From Rhodospirillales bacterium (GTDB taxonomy: Bacteria; Pseudomonadota; Alphaproteobacteria; Reyranellales; Reyranellaceae), in assembly GCA_009377525.1 (NCBI GenBank), contig WHTW01000053.1, positions 1 to 44,871 on the forward strand: DNA of 44,871 nucleotides, read 5' to 3'. The translations under genes were made by a program, and so were the position numbers. The notes under the pieces were generated by a model. The model was not told the DNA's origin. It did not search any database and saw nothing but the letters and a program-made list of their open reading frames with translations. This document shows, piece by piece, positions 18,534-25,765 of this stretch (the first letter of the stretch is position 1; each line of letters starts with the position of its first letter).

Positions 18534-19286
18534 ATGCCGATGCTCAAACGCGTCGACGCCGAGATCCATTACGAGGTCCATGGCGCCGGCTTTCCCATCC
18601 TGATCTATGCGCCGGGCGGGCTGAAATCCGAGGCCAACATGTGGGGCGGCTCCTCGCCCGCCTATCCCAACGGCTTTCCGTGGATGGATCCGCGCAAGGC
18701 GCTCAGCGACAAGTATACCGTCATCGCCATGGACCAGCGCAACGCCGGCCGGTCGGTGGCGGACGTCAAGCCCGACCATGGCTGGCACACTTTCGCCGCC
18801 GACCATCTCGCGCTGATGGACCATCTCGGCTTCAAGAAATTCCACGTCATGGGCGGCTGCATCGGCGGCAGCTACTGCTTCGAGGCGATCGAGCAGGCGC
18901 CCGACCGCGTCACCGCCGCCGTGCTGCAGAACCCGATCGGCCTATGGGAAAACCGCGACAACTGGGAGGCCGCGGTCAAGGGCTATGGCGAAACGGTGCG
19001 CAAGCGCGACCCGTCGATCAGCCAGGAGACGATCGACTCCTTCGGCCGGAACATGTTCGGCAGCGACTTCGTGTTCTCCGTCACGCGCGAGTTCGTCAAG
19101 AGCTGCCGCACGCCGCTCTACCTGCAGCCCGGCACCGACAAGCCGCATCCGGCCCACACCAGCGCCGAGATCGCCGAGCTTGCCCCCAACATCGAGGTGC
19201 AGGAGGATTGGCGCGGGCCGGAGTTCCTGCAGGACTCGATCCGGCGCGTGCACGCCTTTCTGGCAAGGAATACGCCCCAGTCATGA
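18534..19286 (+). CDS. Alpha/beta-fold hydrolase with a cysteine at the nucleophile elbow
   Basis: The 250-residue protein has a standard alpha/beta hydrolase core: PILIYAPGGLKSE (oxyanion region, about 21-33), YTVIAMDQRNAGRS (61-74) and nucleophile elbow HVMGGCIGGSYCFEA at 104-118. The elbow carries Cys109 where Ser is normal, as in dienelactone hydrolase. A candidate acid and base lie in YLQPGTDKPHPAHT (about 196-209). Its substrate is unknown. The next gene starts within its stop (ATGA), so the two are translationally coupled. Confidence 0.82.
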   Translation: MPMLKRVDAEIHYEVHGAGFPILIYAPGGLKSEANMWGGSSPAYPNGFPWMDPRKALSDKYTVIAMDQRNAGRSVADVKPDHGWHTFAADHLALMDHLGFKKFHVMGGCIGGSYCFEAIEQAPDRVTAAVLQNPIGLWENRDNWEAAVKGYGETVRKRDPSISQETIDSFGRNMFGSDFVFSVTREFVKSCRTPLYLQPGTDKPHPAHTSAEIAELAPNIEVQEDWRGPEFLQDSIRRVHAFLARNTPQS

Positions 19287-19645
19287 TGCGCCGTCTCGCT
19301 GTTGCAGCACTCTTTTCTGCCGCCTTCATCATCCCGTCCTCGGCGCAACAGCAGACCTGGGTCGCTGTGGCGAGCGACGGTGCGGGCCTGTGGGGCATCG
19401 CCGTCGGCATGGCCACGCGCCAAGCCGCCGAAGCCTCCGCCCTCGGCGAATGCGGCATCTACTGCAAGGTGAAGTTCACGGCTCAGGCGCGCTGCGTGGC
19501 CTATGCCTTCAGCGAGACCGGCCGCGCCGAAGGCTTCAGCGCCGGCGCCAGCCTGCAACAGGTCGAGCAGCCGGCATGGGCGGAGTGCAATGCCAATGTG
19601 CCGGCCGATTCCTGCAAGCTGAAGACCGCGCGCTGCTTCGAGTAG
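19283..19645 (+). CDS. Secreted DUF4189-like cysteine-rich protein
   Basis: The 120-residue protein begins with a signal peptide (MMRRLAVAALFSAAFIIPSS, cleavage near AQA/Q at about 20-22). The mature part reads TWVAVASDGAGLWGIAVGMA, ALGECGIYCKVKF, CVAYAFSE and ECNANVPADSCKLKTARC. It has six or so cysteines that would form periplasmic disulfides. The WG-x-A-x-G and C-x-C pattern fits DUF4189, whose function is unknown. ATG 19283 overlaps the preceding stop. Confidence 0.75.
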   Translation: MMRRLAVAALFSAAFIIPSSAQQQTWVAVASDGAGLWGIAVGMATRQAAEASALGECGIYCKVKFTAQARCVAYAFSETGRAEGFSAGASLQQVEQPAWAECNANVPADSCKLKTARCFE

Positions 19646-19654
19646 CTCTCTTGG

Positions 19655-19803
19655 CGGAGCGCGGGCCTCCAGGCCCGCTCACGCTCTTCCGGACCGCGCG
19701 CATCCTGCGCGCTCATGATTCATGAGCGCGCAGGATGCGCGCGGTCCGGGAGAGCATGATTCATGAGCGAGCCGGAGGTGTGCGCGGTCCGAAAGAGCAT
19801 GAG
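19655..19803. repeat. GGACCGC-family palindromes, one full and one degenerate copy
   Basis: The full copy at 19684-19753 runs CTCTTCCGGACCGCGCGCAT, centre CATGATTCATG, back to GGTCCGGGAGAG. A degenerate copy follows at 19755-19803 (CATGATTCATGAGCGAGCC, TGCGCGGTCCGAAAGAGCAT). A separate small hairpin, GCGGGCCTCCAGGCCCGC, sits at 19660-19678. The convergent gene ends on each side make this a plausible terminator region. Confidence 0.7.
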
Positions 19804-19815
19804 CGCGAACGTACG

Positions 19816-20169
19816 TCAGTGCTCGTATCCGGGCTTGCCCATCTTGGCCGCCGCGCCAGCAGGCTGTTCCGGCGCCGGGCTCGGCGACGGCTCCTTCGGC
19901 TGCAGACCGTTGCGCACAAGGACGACGCCGCGGACGGCACAGGCATGCGCTTCCGCCCGCTTCATGTCGGCGCAATGACGGACGGTGCCGCTCAGCGTCA
20001 CCTCGCCGTCCTTGACCTCGACCTCGATGCCGCGGGAATCCAGGCCGACATCGTCGGCAAGGCATTCACGCAGTTCGCTGGCGATATCCGTGTCCGGATG
20101 CCGGTAGCCTGCGGGCTCGCGCACCTCGGGCAGATGGTCCTCAGGCTCGACGCGGTTGATCTGGCCCAT
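19816..20169 (-). CDS. BON-domain protein
   Basis: The 117-residue protein has one BON domain at about 28-90 (DIASELRECLADDVGLDSRG, IEVEVKDGEVTLSGTVRHCA, AHACAVRGVVLVRNGLQ). In OsmY and similar proteins this fold binds phospholipid surfaces. There is no signal peptide, so this copy is likely cytoplasmic. The C-terminal 25 residues are Pro/Ala-rich and disordered. It sits beside other small stress-type genes (SFPASDP protein, DUF3175). Confidence 0.85.
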   Translation of the reverse strand: MGQINRVEPEDHLPEVREPAGYRHPDTDIASELRECLADDVGLDSRGIEVEVKDGEVTLSGTVRHCADMKRAEAHACAVRGVVLVRNGLQPKEPSPSPAPEQPAGAAAKMGKPGYEH

Positions 20170-20199
20170 GCCATGCTCCTCGCCGTACCAACGAACGGG

Positions 20200-20403
20200 T
20201 CAGGACCGGGTTGCCTTGGCCTTTCGGGTGCGCCGAGGCCGGCCGCGGTCGTGGGCAGCCTCGACGACAGGCAGTTTTCGATCGCCATCGTTCACCGGCA
20301 CGGGCTGGAGGAAGGAAACCGGGTCGCTCGCCGGGAAGCTGTCCTGCAAAGCCTCGTCGAGATTGGCGTCGACCTTCGCCTTCAATGTCTGCTTGCCTGC
20401 CAT
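20200..20403 (-). CDS. Small hypothetical protein with the LDEALxxSFPASDP motif
   Basis: The 67-residue protein starts at ATG 20403 with GAAGGAG six bases upstream; a longer in-frame start at 20466 has no such site. The segment LDEALQDSFPASDPVSFLQP (residues about 15-34) is a motif I know from many short alphaproteobacterial stress proteins of unknown function. The C-terminal third is basic (RGRPRRTRKAKATRS). It is 30 bp upstream of the BON gene on the same strand and probably co-transcribed with it. Confidence 0.75.
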   Translation of the reverse strand: MAGKQTLKAKVDANLDEALQDSFPASDPVSFLQPVPVNDGDRKLPVVEAAHDRGRPRRTRKAKATRS

Positions 20404-20484
20404 GCCGCACTCCTTCAGGGAGCAACTCGCCTCGTGGAGATGGGTTGCCGCGGCAACGAATGCCATGGGGGTCGTTCACAGACC

Positions 20485-20779
20485 ATGGTAAGGCAAGTCA
20501 GTCGCGGGAAGAAATGGTCCGCGAGGGTAACCCGCGAGAGCCACGCGCTGACGCTCGACCCGTGGCGTGTCAGCCAAGCAGCCCAGGCACGTCGCCCGCT
20601 CGCTGAAGCGGTCGGCCGAGCGCAGCCGGGCGCGCAAGTCCTCGCCCGACCGGTCGGCGATGTCGATGCTGACCTTTTATATCAACCGCGGCGGTGCGGA
20701 CCTGTCGGCCGGCCGGCGCCGGACCCTGGAAGTGGCCAAGGGCGAGCCGCGGCGCCTGTTCGGCAAGCAAAAGGCCTGA
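20485..20779 (+). pseudogene. DUF3175 protein gene, frameshifted
   Basis: The frame from ATG 20485 reads MVRQVSRGKKWSARVTRESH, ALTLDP, matching the DUF3175 N-terminus (KWxxxVTxxSxALxLxxGVF). It then goes astray. From about 20564 the next frame reads GVSAKQPRHVARSLKRSAER and MSMLTFYINRGGADLS through to 20779, the conserved DUF3175 C-terminus. Deleting one T near 20563 (CCGTGGCGTG to CCGGGCGTG) restores one continuous reading frame of about 97 codons. It is either a real frameshift or a consensus error. The function of the family is unknown. Confidence 0.75.
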
Positions 20780-20805
20780 GCCGGAGACACTTGCCAAATA
20801 GATGA

Positions 20806-20827
20806 TTAGCGTCCTAACTTTCTAGGA
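20806..20827 (+). promoter_or_regulatory. Candidate MarR operator overlapping the marR-like start
   Basis: Two inverted repeats lie against the ATG at 20827: TTAG-CGTC-CTAA (20806-20817) and TCCTA-N6-TAGGA (20812-20827). No other Shine-Dalgarno-like sequence than CTAGG is present. Occupancy here would block initiation, consistent with the autorepression usual for MarR proteins. This is inferred from sequence symmetry alone. Confidence 0.4.
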
Positions 20828-21285
20828 TGCCGACCAAGCACATCGATTTCGGTTTCCGCGTCGCCCGTATCGCCCGGCGCCTGCGCCAGGCCGTCGACGC
20901 CGAGCTGCGCGCCTACGGACTGACCGACGCGACGTGGCGGCCGCTCGCCTACGTCGGCAAGCTGGGCGGCGGGGTGCGCCAGAAGGAGCTCGCCACGGCG
21001 CTTTCCATCGAAGGGCCGACGCTGGTCCGCCTCCTCGACAATCTCGAGCGTCGCGGCTTGATCGAACGGCGCGAGGATGAGACCGACCGGCGGGCCCGCG
21101 GCATCTATCTGACGCGCGCCGGCCGCGACCTCGCCGTGCGCGTCGCCAAGGTCGGCACCGAGATCCAGACGCGCGTGCTGGCCAAGGTGCCACCGGCCGA
21201 CCTCGAGATCTGCCAAGGCGTCTTTGACGCGATCGAGCGCGAGCTGGACACGCGGCTGGATGTCGCCGCGCCGGCTGCCGAGTAG
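20827..21285 (+). CDS. MarR-family transcriptional regulator
   Basis: The 152-residue winged-helix protein has the usual MarR order: dimerisation helix at the N-terminus (FGFRVARIARRLRQAVDAEL), HTH about 50-75 (VRQKELATALSIEGPTLVRL) and wing about 80-100 (RREDETDRRARGIYLTRAG). D-E-x-D-R-R is the conserved wing motif. Ligands of MarR relatives are often aromatic acids. It sits directly upstream of, and in line with, the amidohydrolase, thiolase-like and DUF35 genes, which it probably controls. Confidence 0.9.
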   Translation: MPTKHIDFGFRVARIARRLRQAVDAELRAYGLTDATWRPLAYVGKLGGGVRQKELATALSIEGPTLVRLLDNLERRGLIERREDETDRRARGIYLTRAGRDLAVRVAKVGTEIQTRVLAKVPPADLEICQGVFDAIERELDTRLDVAAPAAE

Positions 21286-21312
21286 CCAAACGACAAGATA
21301 AAGGAGGAAGCG

Positions 21313-22509
21313 ATGACCCAGGTCGTGGTGAATGCTCCGAACCGCTGGCGCCTCGAAACGCCCGGCGCCGACTGGCCGCGCAGCGCGCGTCCCGATGCGG
21401 CGAAGAAATACTTCATGGTATCGGCCGACGGCCATGCCAACGAGCCGGCCAACCTGTGGGTCGAGCGCATCGATGCCAAGTATCGCGAGCGCCTGCCGCG
21501 GGTCATCACCGACAAGGACGGCGTGCAGTGGCGCGTCAGCGAGGGCCATCGCCCCGACCGGCTTCGGCTCTCCACGCTCGAGGGCGAAGACCAGCTTCGC
21601 GCCAAGGCCGGCGCCGAGCCGATGGGGCGGCTCGCCGATCACGATCTCGACGGCATCGACGTCGAGCTGATCTTTCCCAACAAGGGCCTGGCGATGTGGG
21701 CGACGCCCGATCCCGAATTCGCCATGGCGCAGTGCCGGGTGTGGAACGACTGGGCGTGGGAGCAGTTTTCCAGCCATCAGGACCGCATGATCCCGGCCGG
21801 CGCTCTCGCCACCGCCGACCTCGAAGGCTCGATCGCCGAGGTGCAGCGGCTGGCCAGGCTCGGCTTCAAGTGCCTGACCCTGCCGTGCAAGCCGATCTGG
21901 GGCGGTCATGACAGCGGCCATGTGAACTACAACCTGCCGCATTTCGACCCGCTGTGGGCGGCGATCTCCGACGCCAACCTGCCGATCACCTTCCATGTCT
22001 CGACCGGCCGCGACCCGCGCGCCGCGCGCGGCAATGGCGGGGCGGTGGTGAACTACGTCTCGCACTCACTGTCGCCCACCATCGAGCCGGTGGCCAATCT
22101 CTGCGCCTCGGGCGTGCTGGAGCGCTTCCCCAAGATCCGCTTCGCCACCATCGAGGCCGGCATCGGCTGGGTGCCGTGGCTGCTCGACGCCATGGACGAG
22201 GCTTACAAGAAGCATCACTTCTGGGTGCGGCCCAAGCTGCAGGGACTGCCCAGCGACTACTATCGTGCGCACGGCTTCTCGTCGTTCCAGGAGGACAAGC
22301 CCGGGCTCGATCTCGCCGAGAGCCACAAGCTCGACGGCAACTTCATGTGGGCCAACGACTATCCCCATCATGAAGGCACCTGGCCGCATTCGGCCGAGGC
22401 CATCGAGCGCACCATGGGCCAGCTCTCCGACGGGGCGCGGGCCAACATCCTGGGCCTGAACTGCGCCCGCTTCCTCGGCATCGAGGTGCCGCAGCGCTAT
22501 CGGCACTGA
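21313..22509 (+). CDS. Amidohydrolase-2 family metal-dependent hydrolase/decarboxylase
   Basis: The 398-residue protein belongs to the family of ACMSD and gamma-resorcylate decarboxylase. The first metal motif is Asp39-Gly-His41 (VSADGHANEP). A barrel His lies in LPITFHVSTGRD near 219, ATIEAGIGWVPWLLDAMDE near 277-295, and the final metal-ligand Asp in WANDYPHHEGTWP near 350. Such enzymes decarboxylate or hydrolyse cyclic carboxylic acids. AAGGAGGAAG precedes the ATG. The thiolase-like gene starts 13 bp after it, so this is an operon. Confidence 0.9.
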   Translation: MTQVVVNAPNRWRLETPGADWPRSARPDAAKKYFMVSADGHANEPANLWVERIDAKYRERLPRVITDKDGVQWRVSEGHRPDRLRLSTLEGEDQLRAKAGAEPMGRLADHDLDGIDVELIFPNKGLAMWATPDPEFAMAQCRVWNDWAWEQFSSHQDRMIPAGALATADLEGSIAEVQRLARLGFKCLTLPCKPIWGGHDSGHVNYNLPHFDPLWAAISDANLPITFHVSTGRDPRAARGNGGAVVNYVSHSLSPTIEPVANLCASGVLERFPKIRFATIEAGIGWVPWLLDAMDEAYKKHHFWVRPKLQGLPSDYYRAHGFSSFQEDKPGLDLAESHKLDGNFMWANDYPHHEGTWPHSAEAIERTMGQLSDGARANILGLNCARFLGIEVPQRYRH

Positions 22510-22522
22510 GGGCTATAATCCC

Positions 22523-23704
22523 GTGAGCAAACGCACTTTGCGCGGCAAGGTGGCGATCGCCGGCGTCGGCGAGACCCCCTACTACAAGCACGGCAAGGCG
22601 CCGGTCTCCGAGTTCAAGCTCGCCCTGCAGGCGATCCTCGCCGCCTGCGAGGACGCCGGCATCGACCCGCGCCGCATCGACGGCTTCGCCTCCTACTCCA
22701 ACGACCGCAACGAGCCGTCTCGGCTCGCCGCGGCACTCGGCCTGCCGGCGCTGCGCTTTTCCAACATGAACTGGGGCGGCGGGGGCGGCGGCGGATCGGC
22801 CGCCATGGGCAATGCGGCGGCGGCGGTGGCCTGCGGCATGGCCAACTGCGTCGTGGTGTTCCGCGCCCTGGCGCAGGGCCAGTTCCAACGTTTTGGCGCC
22901 GCTCCTCCGGGCGGCGTCGCCTCGGGCGAGATGGCACTCAACGCACCGTATGGCGTGATGTCGCCGGCGCAGCGCTACGCCATGCGGGCGATGCGCTTCC
23001 TGCACGAGAACAAAATCGCGCCCTCCGCGCAGCGCGCCATTGCGCTCGCCTCCTACCACCACGCGCAGAGCAACCCGCGCGCGGTGATGCACGGCCGGCC
23101 GCTCACCGCTGAGGCCTACGACCAGTCGCGCTGGATCGTCGAACCGTGGCGGCTGTTCGACTGCTGCCAGGAGAATGACGGTGCGGCGGCGCTGATCGTC
23201 GTGCCGGCCGAGGAGGCACGCGACTTCAAGCATAAGCCCGCCTACCTGCTGGGTTCCGCGCAGGGCTCGGAGTACCGCAACGGTGCGCGCAGCCACAATG
23301 CGCCGCTCTACGCCACCTCGAGCTTCACCACGGTGGCGCCGCAGCTCTACGACATGGCGGGCCTCAAGCCGAAGGACGTCGACGTGGTGCAGAGCTACGA
23401 GAACTTCACCGGCGGCGTGCTGATGAGCCTGGTCGAGCACGGCTTCTTCACGGCCGAGGAGGCCAACGACTTCCTCACGCCGCAGAACCTGATGGCGCCG
23501 ACCGGCAAGCTGCCGCTCAACACCTCGGGCGGCAATCTCGCCGAATGCTACATGCACGGGCTGGAGCTGCAGATCGAGGCGGTGCGCCAGATCCGCGGGG
23601 CATCGACGGCGCAGGTGCCCAAGGCCGACGTCTCGATGGTGATCTCCGGCCCCATGGTGACGCCGGTCTCCAGCATGATCCTGGGCACGGAGGGCACGCT
23701 GTGA
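22523..23704 (+). CDS. SCP-x/Ltp2-type thiolase-fold protein without the nucleophilic cysteine
   Basis: The 393-residue protein from GTG 22523 has the thiolase fold: KVAIAGVGETPY at the start, ALQAILAACEDAGIDPRRID, and C-terminal PLNTSGGNLAECYMHGLELQ. The position of the thiolase nucleophile Cys is occupied by a glycine run (NWGGGGGGGSAAMG, about 86-99), so normal Claisen chemistry is unlikely. In the steroid aldolase Ltp2, a thiolase-fold enzyme pairs with a DUF35 protein and performs a retro-aldol cleavage. A DUF35 gene overlaps this gene by GTGA, so an aldolase or related C-C lyase complex is the best inference. Tyrosines of SYENFTGG may be relevant. Confidence 0.85.
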   Translation: MSKRTLRGKVAIAGVGETPYYKHGKAPVSEFKLALQAILAACEDAGIDPRRIDGFASYSNDRNEPSRLAAALGLPALRFSNMNWGGGGGGGSAAMGNAAAAVACGMANCVVVFRALAQGQFQRFGAAPPGGVASGEMALNAPYGVMSPAQRYAMRAMRFLHENKIAPSAQRAIALASYHHAQSNPRAVMHGRPLTAEAYDQSRWIVEPWRLFDCCQENDGAAALIVVPAEEARDFKHKPAYLLGSAQGSEYRNGARSHNAPLYATSSFTTVAPQLYDMAGLKPKDVDVVQSYENFTGGVLMSLVEHGFFTAEEANDFLTPQNLMAPTGKLPLNTSGGNLAECYMHGLELQIEAVRQIRGASTAQVPKADVSMVISGPMVTPVSSMILGTEGTL

Positions 23705-24147
23705 GCGATCTGGCGACTTACCTTCCGGCCGGCCTGCCGATTCCGGTGCCGGAGAATGACGGGCTCGACAAGCCCTACTGGGACGCCACGCGTCGCGGCG
23801 AGCTTCTGGTCCAGCGTTGCAAGAAGTGCGGCGTCTTCCAGTGGGGACCGGAATGGATCTGCCACAAGTGCCTGTCGTTCGACGTCGACTGGCACAAGGT
23901 GTCGGGCAAGGGCCGCATCTATAGCTGGGAGCGGCCGTGGCATCCGGTGCATCCGGCGCTCAAGGACCACGGCCCCTACATCGTCGTGCTGGTCGAGCTG
24001 CCCGATGCCGGCAACGTCCGCATGCTGGGCAATCTTTTGGGCGAGCCTGAGCAGGAGGTCCGCATCGGCGCCGACGTGCAGGCCGTGTTCGAGCCGCACG
24101 ACGACGCCAAGCCGCCCTTCACCCTGGTGCAGTGGAAGCTGGCGTAG
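23701..24147 (+). CDS. DUF35/OB-fold zinc-ribbon acyl-CoA-associated protein
   Basis: The 148-residue protein from GTG 23701 overlaps the preceding stop. The N-terminal helix (DKPYWDATRRGELLVQRC) leads to a rubredoxin-like zinc ribbon CKKC...CHKC at about 40-60. The OB-fold follows from about 65 (GKGRIYSWERPWHPVHPALK, PYIVVLVELPDAGNVRMLGN). Such proteins are obligate partners of thiolase-fold enzymes, shaping the acyl-CoA site. Coupling to the upstream gene supports a two-subunit enzyme. Confidence 0.9.
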   Translation: MSDLATYLPAGLPIPVPENDGLDKPYWDATRRGELLVQRCKKCGVFQWGPEWICHKCLSFDVDWHKVSGKGRIYSWERPWHPVHPALKDHGPYIVVLVELPDAGNVRMLGNLLGEPEQEVRIGADVQAVFEPHDDAKPPFTLVQWKLA

Positions 24148-24150
24148 GCT

Positions 24151-24221
24151 TCTTCCGGACCGCCGGCTTCCAGCCGGCATCATGATCATGAGCCGGCTGG
24201 AAGCCGGCGGTCCGGAAGAGC
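24151..24221. repeat. GGACCGC-family palindrome
   Basis: CTTCCGGACCGCCGGCTTCC...GCCGGCATC, centre ATGATCATG, then AGCCGGCTGGAAGCCGGCGG, TCCGGAAGAG. The outer TCTTCCGGACCGC is identical to the copies at 8314, 11095 and 19686, while the inner arms differ. It lies between the DUF35 stop and the SRPBCC gene and could end transcription of the catabolic operon. Confidence 0.75.
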
Positions 24222-24259
24222 AACAAAAAGGTTGCATATCGCCGTGAGCCGACCTACAT

Positions 24260-24285
24260 CATAGGCAACCAGGAGGTTGCCTATG
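24260..24285 (+). promoter_or_regulatory. Perfect inverted repeat enclosing the ribosome-binding site and start codon
   Basis: CATAGGCAACC (24260-24270), AGGA, GGTTGCCTATG (24275-24285) is an exact 11-bp inverted repeat. The AGGAGG Shine-Dalgarno is in the loop and inner stem, and the SRPBCC ATG is the last three bases. A related half site, AAAGGTTGCATAT, lies at about 24228-24240. It is probably the operator of the downstream ArsR protein; as RNA it would also hide the ribosome-binding site. Confidence 0.55.
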
Positions 24286-24735
24286 ACCGATCGCATCGAA
24301 AAGACCGTGGATCTCAAGGCCCCCGTCTCGCGCGTCTGGAAGGCGCTGACCGACCACAAGGAGTTCGGCGCGTGGTTCCGCGTGAACCTCGACGGGCCGT
24401 TCGTGCCGGGCGGGCGGTCGACCGGCCACATCACCTATCCGGGCTACGAGCATCTCAAGTGGGAGGCCGTCGTTCAGAAGATCGAGCCCGAGCGATTGTT
24501 CTCCTTCGCTTGGCATCCCTACGCGATCGAGCCCGGTACCGATTACAGCAGCGAGATCCCGACGCTGGTCGAGTTCACGCTGGAGAAGACGGCGGCGGGC
24601 ACGCGGCTGAAGGTCGTCGAATCGGGCTTCGACAAGCTCCCGGCGCATCGCCGCGACATCGCCTTCCGCAGCAACGAGGGCGGCTGGACGATCCAGATGC
24701 AGAACATCGCGCAATATCTCGAGCAACATGCCTAG
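24283..24735 (+). CDS. SRPBCC/AHSA1-domain protein
   Basis: The 150-residue protein from ATG 24283 (AGGAGG upstream) has one AHSA1/START-like ligand-binding domain: IEKTVDLKAPVSRVWKALTD, WEAVVQKIEPERLFSFAWHP, TLVEFTLEKTAAGTRLKVVE and a terminal helix WTIQMQNIAQYLEQHA. Bacterial members are commonly paired with an ArsR regulator and bind hydrophobic ligands. Here the ArsR gene overlaps its last codons (ATGCCTAG), a standard two-gene unit. The ligand is unknown. Confidence 0.9.
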   Translation: MTDRIEKTVDLKAPVSRVWKALTDHKEFGAWFRVNLDGPFVPGGRSTGHITYPGYEHLKWEAVVQKIEPERLFSFAWHPYAIEPGTDYSSEIPTLVEFTLEKTAAGTRLKVVESGFDKLPAHRRDIAFRSNEGGWTIQMQNIAQYLEQHA

Positions 24736-25063
24736 CGCCGCTGCAGCCCTGCGCACGCGCGCCTCGGTCTTCGCCGCACTCGGCGACGAGACCCGCCTTG
24801 GCCTGCTGGCCAAGCTCACCAGCGGCGAGCCCCTGTCGATCGCGCGACTCACCGAGGGCACCAGGCTCACGCGCCAAGCCGTGACCAAGCACCTGCGGGT
24901 GCTGGAGGACGTGGGTGTCGTGCACGCGGTCAAGTCCGGCCGCGAGAGCCGATTCGCCCTCGACCCCCGGCCGATCGTGAGCGCGCAGGCATACCTCGAG
25001 CACGTCTCCCGCCAATGGGATACCGCGCTGGCACGACTCAAGGTGCTGGTCGAGGAGACCTGA
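24728..25063 (+). CDS. ArsR-family transcriptional regulator
   Basis: The 111-residue protein has an ArsR winged helix: ASVFAALGDETRLGLLAKLT, LTRQAVTKHLRVLEDVGVVH and wing SGRESRFALDPRPI. The metal-binding ELCVCDL motif of arsenic sensors is absent, so it belongs to the non-metal subgroup found with SRPBCC partners. It overlaps the SRPBCC gene by 8 bp. It is expected to repress its own operon through the palindrome at 24260. Confidence 0.9.
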   Translation: MPSAAAALRTRASVFAALGDETRLGLLAKLTSGEPLSIARLTEGTRLTRQAVTKHLRVLEDVGVVHAVKSGRESRFALDPRPIVSAQAYLEHVSRQWDTALARLKVLVEET

Positions 25064-25082
25064 GCAGGCCTATGCTCGTGCC

Positions 25083-25274
25083 ATGTGGGCGCTGTTCGTG
25101 GCCACCGTCTACTTCGGGACCTTCCTGGTCATCGGGTGGGTGGCCAAGCGCATGCTCGACCGCTGGATGGGCCAGAGAGGCGTCGAACTCTCCGAAGTGC
25201 AGAAGCAGGCAGGCCGCCGCGGCGAGCGCACGGTCTTCCTGCTGGGCGCCTGGCGCAAGGAAAGCGACCTTTAG
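25083..25274 (+). CDS. Small single-pass membrane protein, unknown
   Basis: The 63-residue product has one predicted membrane segment at about 3-20 (ALFVATVYFGTFLVIGWV) followed by a charged cytoplasmic tail (RMLDRWMGQRGVELSEV, KESDL). No family is recognised. It begins 19 bp after the ArsR stop and ends 6 bp before the convergent cupin-like stop. Codon bias (G/C at third positions) is like its neighbours, the main reason to call it. No clear Shine-Dalgarno is seen. Confidence 0.55.
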   Translation: MWALFVATVYFGTFLVIGWVAKRMLDRWMGQRGVELSEVQKQAGRRGERTVFLLGAWRKESDL

Positions 25275-25280
25275 TCTGGA

Positions 25281-25694
25281 CTAGGCGGCAGCCTCCGCAA
25301 TATCGACGACTTCCATCGAACGGATCTCGTCGGGCTTGCCGGTGTAGATCACCAGCGCCATCGTCTCCTCGGCGATCATGGCGCTGTGCGGCTGGCCCTT
25401 GGGATTGAGGCCGTAGCCGCCCGCGCCCTGCGCGCGCTCGCCGCTCTTGGTGCTGCGGCCGCCCTGCAGCGAGAAGACGTGCTCGTCGGAGCGCGCGACG
25501 GCCACGATCTTGATCAGCTTGCCGGGCGGCGGCGTCATCCTGACCAGCCAGGCGATGCCGCCGCCCTCGCGGCGCCGGTCGCTCAGCACCTTGAGCTGCA
25601 CGATGTCCTTGCCGTCGTGGACCGCGGCCGGGCCATAGAACGGGACGGCGGACGACCATTCCATGGTCGTGTAGTCGATACGCATCGAGGCCAT
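25281..25694 (-). CDS. Cupin-like small beta-barrel protein, unknown
   Basis: The 137-residue protein has alternating beta-strand character: IAWLVRMTPPPGKLIKIVAV, ARSDEHVFSLQGG, YGLNPKGQPHSAMIAEETMA and LVIYTGKPDEI. Pro-Gly turns, a central His (SDEHVF) and a second His (QPHSAM) are in positions compatible with a cupin metal site, but the canonical motifs are not clear. I do not assign a reaction. A start at ATG 25694 with AGGAGGACATC upstream is convincing (an ATG at 25685 is also possible). Confidence 0.7.
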   Translation of the reverse strand: MASMRIDYTTMEWSSAVPFYGPAAVHDGKDIVQLKVLSDRRREGGGIAWLVRMTPPPGKLIKIVAVARSDEHVFSLQGGRSTKSGERAQGAGGYGLNPKGQPHSAMIAEETMALVIYTGKPDEIRSMEVVDIAEAAA

Positions 25695-25765
25695 GATGTC
25701 CTCCTGTCGTGGGACATCAACTTACCGCTCCGCTGCTGACAACGTTGTGTCAGCAGCGGTGTGCA

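Noticed and set aside
17299..18603. A 434-codon plus-strand frame opposite the AI-2E transporter
   Set aside because: Composition dominated by His, Arg, Gly and Asp; no domain; antisense to a clear membrane protein.
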